A DNA stretch of 64,000 bases, from the NCBI RefSeq assembly GCF_024623325.1, contig NZ_JANJZD010000024.1, forward strand, positions 1-64,000, given 5' to 3'. The notes below the pieces were generated by a model, which worked only from the letters and a program-made list of their open reading frames with translations, was not told the origin of the DNA and ran no database searches. How positions within the stretch are numbered: position 1 is the stretch's first letter; every line of letters begins with the position of its first letter. Source of the stretch: Acetatifactor muris (GTDB lineage: Bacteria > Bacillota > Clostridia > Lachnospirales > Lachnospiraceae). Positions 39,896 to 47,770 of the stretch are shown here, in pieces. A program made the translations under genes and the position numbers.

Positions 39896-40648
39896 ATGAA
39901 AACAGACAACAAAAATATTGATGCCGGGAAGGCGGCGGCACTCAGATCGGCCGGCTGGAGAACCGAGAGGATTGCCGCAGAAATGGGAATTACACCCGAA
40001 GCAGTAGAAGAAGCTCTGCGTGCTCATGCGGAAAAGCCGGTCCGGGAACAAAAACGCAAAGCTGAGGAAGAAGCGAAACCAGAGAAGATCGTGTGTCTCT
40101 CAGCTACAGAACTTCGTGAAATATATGAGAAAGCAGCTGCGATTGGGGCAAGGGAGGCGCTCAAGACATTTGAACAGGAACGGAAGAAGGAGTACAGCCA
40201 CCGGGCCGACAAGCGGCTTCGCAATACCAAACTTCTTCTGCGGAATTATCATATGCTGAAGGAGCATGCAGAAAATTCCGTTTTTGGCCGGACGCAGATG
40301 AAGGAGTCGGCGCTGGATATTCTTGAATCCATGATGTCCATCTATAATGACGAGGTTATCATCCAGAGCATCAAGAACAGCGCCACCAGGACGGCTATCA
40401 TTGTATCTCATATCGAAACTATGTTCGGATTGTATTATTCTTACTGTGACAGGTCCACCAATAGGGAGATTGATCTGCGCCGGTACAATGTGGTATGGGA
40501 TATGTATATGGCGGAGGATACGCTTTCGGCCAAGGAGATTGCGGAAAAGCAGAATATTTCCAAGGACAGTGTATATTCGGATCTCCGGGTAGGGATTGAG
40601 AGGCTGACGGCGCTCATTTTTGGGGTGGACGGATTGAACGTTCGATAA
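39896..40648 (+). CDS. ArpU/RinA-like phage late-gene regulator
   Basis: A 250-residue protein with an N-terminal helix-turn-helix (GWRTERIAAEMGITPEAVEE, about 20-40), a charged helical middle, and a C-terminal sigma-70 region 4-like helix-turn-helix (LSAKEIAEKQNISKDSVYSD, then LRVGIERLTALIFG, about 205-245). Proteins of this build at the end of the early region (ArpU, RinA) switch on packaging and structural genes. AGGAGGG precedes the ATG. It is followed by a promoter-like TTGACA, a terminator and the cargo cassette. Confidence 0.78.
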   Translation: MKTDNKNIDAGKAAALRSAGWRTERIAAEMGITPEAVEEALRAHAEKPVREQKRKAEEEAKPEKIVCLSATELREIYEKAAAIGAREALKTFEQERKKEYSHRADKRLRNTKLLLRNYHMLKEHAENSVFGRTQMKESALDILESMMSIYNDEVIIQSIKNSATRTAIIVSHIETMFGLYYSYCDRSTNREIDLRRYNVVWDMYMAEDTLSAKEIAEKQNISKDSVYSDLRVGIERLTALIFGVDGLNVR

Positions 40649-40733
40649 ATCCTCCGGCTCAAAAAACTTTCCATTGACATTACAATATAAAAGTGGGAAA
40701 ATTGTACTCGTAAAATTCTAAATCGAACGTCGG

Positions 40734-40765
40734 GGAAGCCTGGTAGTATTCCGGGCTTCCTTTTT
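40734..40765 (+). terminator. Terminator between early genes and the cargo cassette
   Basis: GGAAGCC (40734-40740) pairs with GGCTTCC (40754-40760), extended inward by partial pairing, followed by TTTTT. It separates the regulator gene from the symporter gene. A TTGACA at 40674-40679 lies upstream, but no matching -10 was convincing. Confidence 0.8.
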
Positions 40766-40847
40766 CGTGCAATTTTTCCGGGAAAGGAGATGGAGCAGGG
40801 AGAGGATGGCATGAGGGCTCCTCCAAAAGAAAATAAGGAGGAATACC

Positions 40848-42233
40848 ATGAATTACACTTTGATCGTGCTGTTGGCCTATGCGGTGGTAATGTTTGGGGC
40901 AACGGTGCTTATGACAAAAAAAGAGGGCAATGTCGAAAGGTTCTGTGTCGGGAATAGAGATATCGGGTGGGGAATATCCGCGCTGAGCATAGCCGCCACA
41001 TGGATATGGGCGCCGGCGCTGTTCACGTCAACCGAGAACGCATACACAAAGGGCTTTGCAGGGCTCTTCTGGTTCCTGGTACCGAATGTGCTTTGCCTGA
41101 TACTGTTCATCCCTTTTGCAAAAAGGATAAGGGAGGAAATGCCGGAGGGGATCACTCTTTCCGGGTATATGCATGAAAAATACCGGTCCGGCTCCGTGAA
41201 GAACATTTACCTGCTCCAGCTCGGCGCATTGTCGGTATTATCTACCGGGGTGCAGCTGCTGGCAGGCAGCAAGATTTTAAGTATGCTTACCGGGATCCCG
41301 TTTACCGCCATGACGGTGATTATGGCGGCGATTGCGTTTTCCTATTCCCAGTTTTCCGGGATAAGGGCCTCGATACTGACAGATGCCATTCAGATGGTCT
41401 TCATGTTGGCCGCCAGCATAGGTTTTGTGGCTTTTGGTGTAAAGAATGGCGGAGGGCTGGAAACGCTGCTTACGGGTTTAAGAGGGGCCACAGGGGATGC
41501 CGGACGCCTGTTCTCGGCAAGTGGACTGGAGATTTTCCTCGGATTTGGGCTTCCGACCACAATCGGGCTTATATCCGGGCCGTTTGGGGATCAGTGCTTT
41601 TGGCAGAGGGCTTTCTGCGTGAAAAAAGACAGGGTCGGCAGGGCATTTCTGGTAGGAGCTCTGCTGTTTGGCATTGTGCCGCTGTCGATGGGGATCCTCG
41701 GATTTATCGGCGCCGGCATGGGATATGCCGCGGTGGATACCGGGGTGGTCAATTTTGAGTTGATAAGCACATTATTTCCGGCCTGGGCGGTGATCCCGTT
41801 TTTGTTTATGATCATTTCCGGCCTGCTGTCCACGATTGACAGTAACCTGTGCGCAGTATCTTCCCTCACAACAGACATTTTTCGGAAAAATACAATGGGG
41901 AAAACAAAGCTCTCCATGATCTTGCTGTTGGCCGCCGGCATTGCGGTAGCAAATATCCCGGGGCTGACGGTAACGCACTTTTTCCTGATGTACGGAACGC
42001 TCAGAGCCTCCACATTGTTGCCAACGGTTCTTACCCTTAAAGGCGTAAGGCTGGCGCCGCAGGGCATCGTGGCAGGAGTTATCTCCGCCATGCTGATCGG
42101 ACTGCCGGTGTTCGGGTATGGAAATATAAAGGGGATAGCCGTTTGCAAGACTGCAGGGAGCCTTCTGACCGTTATCCTCTCCGGAGCCGTGGCTCTGGCC
42201 GTGACCAGAAAGCGGGGTGAGGACCATGGGTGA
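40848..42233 (+). CDS. Sodium:solute symporter family transporter in phage cargo
   Basis: A 461-residue membrane protein with about 13 helices. Family hallmarks are FSGIRASILTDAIQMVFML and SGLLSTIDSNLCAVSS with TTDIFRK, which correspond to the SSS (SLC5-like) core and its sodium-site serine/threonine region. It should import a small organic solute with sodium; the substrate cannot be told. Such a transporter is very unusual inside a phage. AAGGAGG is 5 bases before the ATG. Its stop overlaps the start of the PP-loop gene by 8 bases, so the importer and the enzyme are made together. Confidence 0.85.
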   Translation: MNYTLIVLLAYAVVMFGATVLMTKKEGNVERFCVGNRDIGWGISALSIAATWIWAPALFTSTENAYTKGFAGLFWFLVPNVLCLILFIPFAKRIREEMPEGITLSGYMHEKYRSGSVKNIYLLQLGALSVLSTGVQLLAGSKILSMLTGIPFTAMTVIMAAIAFSYSQFSGIRASILTDAIQMVFMLAASIGFVAFGVKNGGGLETLLTGLRGATGDAGRLFSASGLEIFLGFGLPTTIGLISGPFGDQCFWQRAFCVKKDRVGRAFLVGALLFGIVPLSMGILGFIGAGMGYAAVDTGVVNFELISTLFPAWAVIPFLFMIISGLLSTIDSNLCAVSSLTTDIFRKNTMGKTKLSMILLLAAGIAVANIPGLTVTHFFLMYGTLRASTLLPTVLTLKGVRLAPQGIVAGVISAMLIGLPVFGYGNIKGIAVCKTAGSLLTVILSGAVALAVTRKRGEDHG

Positions 42234-43011
42234 AATACTTGGAAGAAAGCAGCGGATCAAAAATTCTGAATGGATCGAGGCGCTTGCAAAGATCGAGCAG
42301 GCCGTGAGCCGGAAAGAGCTGGATCAGCTGGTGGATAAAACCGTGAAGGAGATTAAAAAGAAAACCAGGGGCAAGAAAGCCGCATATGCATGGAGCGGCG
42401 GAAAGGATTCCCTGGTTCTGGGGGAAATCTGCCGTATGGCGGGGATAGCCTCCTGTGTGCTCGTTATCTGCAATTTGGAGTACAAAGCGTTTATAGAATG
42501 GGTGGATGCTCATAAGCCTCCGGAATTGTCCATAATCAACACAGGACAGGACATGAAATGGCTGGCCGCCCATCCGCAGATGCTTTTCCCACAGGACAGC
42601 AAATATGCGTCTATGTGGTTCCAGATCGTTCAGCATAGAGGGCAGGCGAAATATTACAAAGAGAACCAGCTGGATATGATGCTTTTGGGACGCCGGCGGG
42701 CAGATGGGAACTATGTGGGAAGGGGAGACAATATCTATACCAACAATCAGGGCGTGACGAGATACAGCCCGCTCTCCGACTGGACACATGAACAGATGCT
42801 GGCATATATCCATTATCACAATCTGGAGATGCCGCCAATCTATGATTGGAAAAACGGGTATCTCTGCGGCACGCATCCATGGCCGGCAAGGCAGTGGACC
42901 GGAAGCGTGGAAAATGCCTGGGCAGAGATCTATGAGATAGACGGCTCTATCGTAACGGAGGCGGCAGAACATATCCAGAGCGCAAAAGACTTTTTGGATA
43001 GTCTGAAATAA
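42226..43011 (+). CDS. PP-loop (PAPS-reductase-like) enzyme, cargo copy 1
   Basis: A 261-residue ATP-pyrophosphatase-fold protein. The PP-loop AYAWSGGKDSLVLGE lies at about 53-67; then SIINTGQDMKWLA, LLGRRRADGNYVGRG, YSPLSDWTHEQMLAYI and YLCGTHPW follow as in PAPS-reductase-like proteins. These enzymes activate a substrate with ATP for sulfur transfer or amidation. There is no sulfate-assimilation gene nearby, so a nucleotide, base or RNA/DNA target is more likely than PAPS. It is translationally coupled to the symporter. An inverted repeat follows it. Confidence 0.82.
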   Translation: MGEILGRKQRIKNSEWIEALAKIEQAVSRKELDQLVDKTVKEIKKKTRGKKAAYAWSGGKDSLVLGEICRMAGIASCVLVICNLEYKAFIEWVDAHKPPELSIINTGQDMKWLAAHPQMLFPQDSKYASMWFQIVQHRGQAKYYKENQLDMMLLGRRRADGNYVGRGDNIYTNNQGVTRYSPLSDWTHEQMLAYIHYHNLEMPPIYDWKNGYLCGTHPWPARQWTGSVENAWAEIYEIDGSIVTEAAEHIQSAKDFLDSLK

Positions 43012-43022
43012 AATGTTTTCAC

Positions 43023-43062
43023 TTGACAGCACTTGCAGGCAAATGTCCGCAATGGCTGTCAA
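43023..43062. repeat. Inverted repeat with TTGACAGC ends
   Basis: Arms TTGACAGCACTTGC (43023-43036) and, on the other strand, TTGACAGCCATTGC (43062-43049) match at 12 of 14 positions around a 12-base centre. Words TGCGGACATTTG and TTGCCTGCAA (minus strand) are shared with 17315-17340. Its site just before the ParB-like gene suggests a binding site. Confidence 0.55.
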
Positions 43063-43136
43063 TTTTGCTATTTGCAGATGGCATATAGATCATACGTTGC
43101 AGACGCTCCTACCAAATCAGTTTGGAGGATGCGGAC

Positions 43137-43763
43137 ATGAAAGTGGTAAAAATGAAATTGGCTGATCTGGTAAAGCCTGAGAAGAATGTCAGGATCCATA
43201 CAGAGCAGCAGATCAAAGAATTTCGCCGGAGCGTGGAAATGTTCGGGCAGATCAGGCCGATTGTCGTGGATGAAAAGAATATCATTCTGGCAGGGAACGG
43301 CCTGTATGATACCCTCGTTGCGATGGGGATGGACACGGCAGACGTGTACCGGTATGACAATCTCACTGAAAATCAGAAAAAGAAGCTGATGATCGCTGAC
43401 AATAAGATTTTCAGCCTGGGGATTGAGAACCTGGAGACGTTGAACAGCTTTTTGGAGGACCTGCAGGGCGATCTGGATATTCCCGGATTTGATGAAGAAA
43501 TACTGAAACAGATGGTGTCGGAGGCCGAGGATATCACAAGCAAGCTTTCTGAATATGGAACCCTTGATGAAGATGAGATCCGGAGCATTAAGGAGGCGGC
43601 GGAGAAAAGGGATCAGCAGATGCAGGCCAGCCAGGGAGAACAGCAGTCAGAACAGGCCCCGGCCGCAGTAGTGCAGCAGGAGCCGGCGGCAGACAATGAA
43701 GATCCCACCGAGATAAGAAAATTTGTTGTCTGCCCGAAATGTGGAGAAAAGATATGGCTATAA
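43137..43763 (+). CDS. ParB-like nuclease-domain protein, cargo copy 1
   Basis: A 208-residue protein with an N-terminal ParB/sulfiredoxin-like domain: VKMKLADLVKPEKNVRIHTE, QIKEFRRSVEMFGQIRPIVV, IILAGNGLYDTLVAMGM and YDNLTENQKKKLMIADNK. The G-N-G-L-Y-D stretch takes the place of the usual GxxRxxA box. The middle is helical, the tail is Gln/Pro/Ala-rich, and the C-terminus has one Cys pair (VCPKCGEKIWL). In phages such proteins sit with methylases and PP-loop enzymes and are thought to act on DNA or nucleotides. AGGAGG-like TTGGAGG precedes the ATG. Confidence 0.8.
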   Translation: MKVVKMKLADLVKPEKNVRIHTEQQIKEFRRSVEMFGQIRPIVVDEKNIILAGNGLYDTLVAMGMDTADVYRYDNLTENQKKKLMIADNKIFSLGIENLETLNSFLEDLQGDLDIPGFDEEILKQMVSEAEDITSKLSEYGTLDEDEIRSIKEAAEKRDQQMQASQGEQQSEQAPAAVVQQEPAADNEDPTEIRKFVVCPKCGEKIWL

Positions 43764-44905
43764 AAAGATGCCCGGCCAGCATCGATGTGGTGGAAGCTGC
43801 AAAGATCAGAATCCGGAATGTTTTCCGAAATGGTCTCCCGGTTTATATGTCTTTCAGCGGTGGGAAAGACAGCCTTTGCATGTCGCAGCTGGTAATGAAT
43901 CTGATCCAGACTGGCGAGATCGATCCGGCGCAGCTCATTGTGCAATTCATTGATGAAGAAGCCATTTTCCCATGCATGGAGGAAAAGGTGCGGGAATGGC
44001 GCAAAAAATTCATGTTAGTTGGGGCAAAGTTTGAGTGGTTCTGCCTTGAGGTGAAACACTACAACTGCTTTAACGAACTGTCCAACGATGAAACTTTCAT
44101 CTGCTGGGACAGATATAAAAAGGATGTATGGGTAAGGCAGCCCCCATCATTCGCAATCCGGGACCATCCGCTCTTGCGGCCCCGCATAGATGCGTATCAG
44201 GATTTCCTGCCGAGGCTATGCACAGCGGGGATTACCATAACCGGAATCCGGACAGCAGAATCCGTACAGCGCCTGCAAAATATCGCAGTAATGTTGAGAG
44301 CCGGAAAGTCCATGACGAATAAGCACCAGGTATTCCCGATCTATGATTGGACCAACAATGATGTATGGCTCTATCTACTGCGGGAAAAAGTGGATATTCC
44401 GGAGATATACCTGTTTTTATGGCAGTCCGGGACAAAGAAGGGCCAGCTGAGGGTATCGCAGTTTTTCTCCATTGACACGGCCAAGAGCCTTGTGAAAATG
44501 AATGAGTATTATCCGGATCTGATGGAGCGGATCATTCGTAGGGAACCAAACGCTTATCTCGCTGCCCTCTATTGGGACAGTGAGATGTTCGGGAGAAATA
44601 CCACAGCCAGAAAGCAGAATGAAAAGGGGAGCGCTGAAAAGGATTACAAGGCGGCGCTTCTGGAGCTGTTCTCTGACATGGATGGGAATTTTCGGACGGA
44701 GCATAAGCGATATGTGGCCAACCGATACCGAAACTTTTTTATGAGTGTTTCTGCTATTGCGGACAATAAGGACTGCAAGGCGATTTATGAAGGGCTTATA
44801 TCGGGCGATCCGAAGCTGCGTTCGTTCCGGGCGCTATACCAGAGGATCTATGGAAAATATATCACAGAAGCCAAGAAAAAGGAGGGGCTGCCGAATGGAC
44901 AATAA
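43754..44905 (+). CDS. PP-loop (PAPS-reductase-like) enzyme, IbrA-like, cargo copy 2
   Basis: A 383-residue protein. PP-loop VYMSFSGGKDSLCMSQLV is at about 30-47; VQFIDEEAIFPCMEEKVREW, FICWDRYKKDVW, ITITGIRTAESVQRL and FPIYDWTNNDVWLYL follow, and then a long C-terminal helical part (about 250-383). This build and the ParB-like partner downstream match IbrA/IbrB, a pair from E. coli prophage-like elements known as co-activators of prophage Eib genes. The reaction is unknown. It overlaps copy 1 of the ParB genes by 10 bases and the next gene by 11. Confidence 0.83.
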   Translation: MAIKRCPASIDVVEAAKIRIRNVFRNGLPVYMSFSGGKDSLCMSQLVMNLIQTGEIDPAQLIVQFIDEEAIFPCMEEKVREWRKKFMLVGAKFEWFCLEVKHYNCFNELSNDETFICWDRYKKDVWVRQPPSFAIRDHPLLRPRIDAYQDFLPRLCTAGITITGIRTAESVQRLQNIAVMLRAGKSMTNKHQVFPIYDWTNNDVWLYLLREKVDIPEIYLFLWQSGTKKGQLRVSQFFSIDTAKSLVKMNEYYPDLMERIIRREPNAYLAALYWDSEMFGRNTTARKQNEKGSAEKDYKAALLELFSDMDGNFRTEHKRYVANRYRNFFMSVSAIADNKDCKAIYEGLISGDPKLRSFRALYQRIYGKYITEAKKKEGLPNGQ

Positions 44906-45416
44906 GATTTCTGGCCCGCTGTCAACGCTCCGATGGGTAGACAGGGGGAGTGTGAAACCGAACGACTACAACCCAAACAAAGTATCAAAACAGAACCTGG
45001 AATTGCTGAAGCAATCCATACTTGCCAATGGCTGGACCCTGCCGATTGTGGTAAGGCCGGATTTCACGATTATTGACGGATTCCACAGATGGACGGTTGC
45101 CGGAGAAGAGCCTCTGGTTTCCATGCTGGACGGGAAGGTGCCGGTGGTAATTGTGGAGCATAAGGATAAGGCCGGGAATATCTATGGAACTGTTACCCAT
45201 AACAGGGCGAGAGGTACGCATCTGCTGGGACCCATGAAAGCAATCGTAAAGGAGCTGATGGCAGAGGGGAAATCCGTGGAAGAAATTGGGAAGCAGCTGG
45301 GAATGAGGCCGGAGGAAATCTTCCGGCTTTCAGAGTTTTCCAAAGAAGACTTTCTGAAAATGATGATCAAGCCGGATCAGGGGTTCTCGAAAGCGGAGTT
45401 TATAACGAAGATTTAA
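44895..45416 (+). CDS. ParB-like protein, IbrB-like, cargo copy 2
   Basis: A 173-residue ParB-domain protein: STLRWVDRGSVKPNDYNPNK, LELLKQSILANGWTLPIVVR, FTIIDGFHRWTVAGEE (the G-x-H-R box), VPVVIVEH and NRARGTHLLGPMKAIVKELM, with a C-terminal helix-turn-helix-like EIGKQLGMRPEEIFRLSE. It is close to IbrB in length and layout. ParB domains bind CTP or cut DNA in some relatives. The ATG overlaps the IbrA-like stop, and a strong AAAGGAGGGG lies upstream. A terminator follows 35 bases later. Confidence 0.83.
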   Translation: MDNKISGPLSTLRWVDRGSVKPNDYNPNKVSKQNLELLKQSILANGWTLPIVVRPDFTIIDGFHRWTVAGEEPLVSMLDGKVPVVIVEHKDKAGNIYGTVTHNRARGTHLLGPMKAIVKELMAEGKSVEEIGKQLGMRPEEIFRLSEFSKEDFLKMMIKPDQGFSKAEFITKI

Positions 45417-45451
45417 TGTTAAATCAATCGGTATCCGTATGACACAACAAC

Positions 45452-45480
45452 GAGGGAGTGCATTGCCTCCCTCTGTTTTT
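45452..45480 (+). terminator. Terminator closing the cargo cassette
   Basis: GAGGGAG (45452-45458) pairs with CTCCCTC (45467-45473) around an 8-base loop, then TGTTTTTA. With the terminator at 40734 it brackets the five cargo genes, as in phage moron units. Confidence 0.85.
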
Positions 45481-45513
45481 ATGAAAACAAAACAAATAGC
45501 GAGGTGGTGATGA

Positions 45514-46302
45514 ATGGCAAGAGCAAGAAGCCCAAGCAGTATTGAAGCAGAAAAGCTATACCAGGATGGGATGAAACTGGTTGATATTGCGAAGAAAATC
45601 GGCGTACCGGACAGCACTGTCCGCAGATGGAAATCTACCCAAAAATGGGATGGAAATAAAAGCGAACAGAGTAAAAAAAAAGAAACCGAACGCTCGGATA
45701 AAAAGAAACCGAACGCTCGGAAACCAAAAGGAGCGCCGAGAGGGAATAAGAATGCTGCTGGCCATGCCCCATCTACCCCTAAAAGAAATAAAAACGCAGA
45801 AACACATGGAGCCTATTCCAAGGTATACTGGGATACCCTGGACGATGAAGAACTGGGCATGATTGAAAGTATGGGGGATTCCGAGGAAGAACACCTGCTT
45901 ATGCAGCTGCAAATGTTCTCCATACGGGAGCGCCGCCTGATGCAGAGGATCAAGCACTATCGGGAGCTGGAAGCGGAGAACCATGGGCTTTCCGTAAAAG
46001 CGGCATCCAAGACCAAAAAGGTGGAGGATGTGACAGATTTTGATGGAGAGAGTGCCGGTGCTGGAAAATATAAGAAGGTGACAGAAACCAGCGTCACGCA
46101 CACGGAAGCTGTCATGAGCAGCATAATGGCCCTGGAGGCTGAATTAACCAAAGTGCAGAGGGCAAAGACAAAGGCTATAGAGGCACTGTCAAGACTCAGG
46201 ACGGAGAGCCAAAAGCTGGAGAATGAAGAGGCTGGCAATGATATTGTGAAGACCTGGGCCCAAAAAGTTTTAGAGGCAAGGAGGCAGCGGGATGAAAAAT
46301 GA
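45514..46302 (+). CDS. terS: Terminase small subunit
   Basis: A 262-residue protein with an N-terminal helix-turn-helix for DNA recognition (AEKLYQDGMKLVDIAKKIGV, PDSTVRRWKSTQKWDG), a basic Lys/Asn/Pro-rich linker (PKGAPRGNKNAAGHAP) and a helical oligomerisation part (EHLLMQLQMFSIRERRLMQR). This is the PBSX-type XtmA/YqaS layout. It picks the packaging site and feeds DNA to the large subunit, coded next with an 11-base overlap. GAGGTGGTGA precedes the ATG. Confidence 0.88.
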   Translation: MARARSPSSIEAEKLYQDGMKLVDIAKKIGVPDSTVRRWKSTQKWDGNKSEQSKKKETERSDKKKPNARKPKGAPRGNKNAAGHAPSTPKRNKNAETHGAYSKVYWDTLDDEELGMIESMGDSEEEHLLMQLQMFSIRERRLMQRIKHYRELEAENHGLSVKAASKTKKVEDVTDFDGESAGAGKYKKVTETSVTHTEAVMSSIMALEAELTKVQRAKTKAIEALSRLRTESQKLENEEAGNDIVKTWAQKVLEARRQRDEK

Positions 46303-47770
46303 AAAATGGCTTGAAGAATTCCTTGATGAAAGCATCCCGCTGTGGCGAGGCGATCCGGTTTTATTTATGCGCGAGGTATTGCTGTTTGAACCGGATGATT
46401 GGCAGATCGAGGTGGCCTATGATTTGAGGGATTATCCGAGAGTGTCAGTCAAATCAGGGCAAGGTGTCGGGAAAACCGGTGAGGAAGCGGCACTGCTTCT
46501 TTGGTTCCTGGTTTGCTTTCCGTATCCGCGCATTGTGGCCACGGCCCCTACAAAGCAGCAGCTTCACGATGTATTGTGGTCTGAGGTTGATAAGTGGATG
46601 AATAATTCTCCGCTACTCCCAATGCTCCTTAAATGGACCAAAACATACGTTTACATGATTGGATATGAAAAACGCTGGTTTGCGGTGGCAAGGACAGCGA
46701 CCAAGCCGGAGAATATGCAGGGATTCCATGAGGACAATATGCTCTTCATTGTGGATGAGGCATCGGGCGTAGCAGATCCGATTATGGAGGCAATTACCGG
46801 TACTCTGGCTGGAGCCAATAACAAACTTCTGCTGATGGGCAATCCGACAAAGACCAGCGGCACGTTTTATGAAAGCCATACTGCAGACAGGGCCTTGTAT
46901 CGCTGTCATACGGTAAATGCGGAGCATAGCAAGCGTACCAATAAAGAGAATATCGATGCCATGAAGCGAAAGTATGGGGAGCGCAGCAATGTGGTCCGTG
47001 TCCGTGTATATGGGGAGTTCCCAGAGCAGGAAGATGATGTGTTTATCCCTATCTCGTTTCTGGAGCAGAGTATCAAAACCGAAATGTCAGAGCCTACAGC
47101 CAGAGCATTCGGAAAATACCGGGACGGCGCCGGGAATCTCCAGCCGGTAGATGTGAGCGGAGTGGAGCTGATTGAGATAGGCTGTGACGTGGCCCGGTTT
47201 GGCGATGATAAAACCTGCATAGGGTATCGGGTAAATGAAGTAGTCCAAATCTATAAAAAGTACAACGGGAAGGATACCACCTGGACGGCCAGCATGATAG
47301 CGCGGCTCTATAAGGAATTGAAGCAGCGGTTTAGATTCCAGGGACAGATTGGCGTGAAAGTCGATGATGGCGGTGTCGGAGGCGGTGTTGTTGATCAGCT
47401 GAGAAACTGGAAACGTTCTGACCCGGAAGTGTTTGGGGATATGGCTATTCTGGCAGTGAATTTCGGAGTGCCAATAAAGCACCGGCATTATGCGGATTCG
47501 ACAACCTATATGATGGGGGTAGTAAGGGATCTGATTGCGCCATATGATGATTTCGGGCGTCCCCATGTGCCAGAAGTGATCTTGCCGGATGACAGTGACC
47601 TTATCGGCCAGCTGTCTTGCCGGAAATTTGAGTTTGGGAGTAATGCCAAACAGAAAGTAGAGAGCAAACAGGATATGAAAGACAGGGGGCTTTCCTCTCC
47701 GGATGAAGGGGACTGTATTCTGCTTGTGTGTTTGCCAATGAATTATAAGAAGAAGGGAGGCAAGAGCTGA
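46292..47770 (+). CDS. terL: Terminase large subunit
   Basis: A 492-residue packaging motor. ATPase motifs are Walker A VKSGQGVGKTGEEAA (about 51-65) and Walker B LFIVDEASG (about 151-159). The RNase H-like nuclease part has GCDVARFGDDKTCIGY (about 295-310), VKVDDGGVGGGVVDQL (about 352-367) and a further acidic cluster near SPDEGDCILL. All needed acidic residues are present, so it should be active. The stop overlaps the portal start (TGATG). Confidence 0.95.
   Translation: MKNEKWLEEFLDESIPLWRGDPVLFMREVLLFEPDDWQIEVAYDLRDYPRVSVKSGQGVGKTGEEAALLLWFLVCFPYPRIVATAPTKQQLHDVLWSEVDKWMNNSPLLPMLLKWTKTYVYMIGYEKRWFAVARTATKPENMQGFHEDNMLFIVDEASGVADPIMEAITGTLAGANNKLLLMGNPTKTSGTFYESHTADRALYRCHTVNAEHSKRTNKENIDAMKRKYGERSNVVRVRVYGEFPEQEDDVFIPISFLEQSIKTEMSEPTARAFGKYRDGAGNLQPVDVSGVELIEIGCDVARFGDDKTCIGYRVNEVVQIYKKYNGKDTTWTASMIARLYKELKQRFRFQGQIGVKVDDGGVGGGVVDQLRNWKRSDPEVFGDMAILAVNFGVPIKHRHYADSTTYMMGVVRDLIAPYDDFGRPHVPEVILPDDSDLIGQLSCRKFEFGSNAKQKVESKQDMKDRGLSSPDEGDCILLVCLPMNYKKKGGKS

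Noticed and set aside
40674..40710. Late promoter before the cargo cassette
   Set aside because: TTGACA is good, but no -10 lies 16-18 bases downstream and a terminator follows at 40734. A regulator-dependent promoter is possible but not shown by the sequence.
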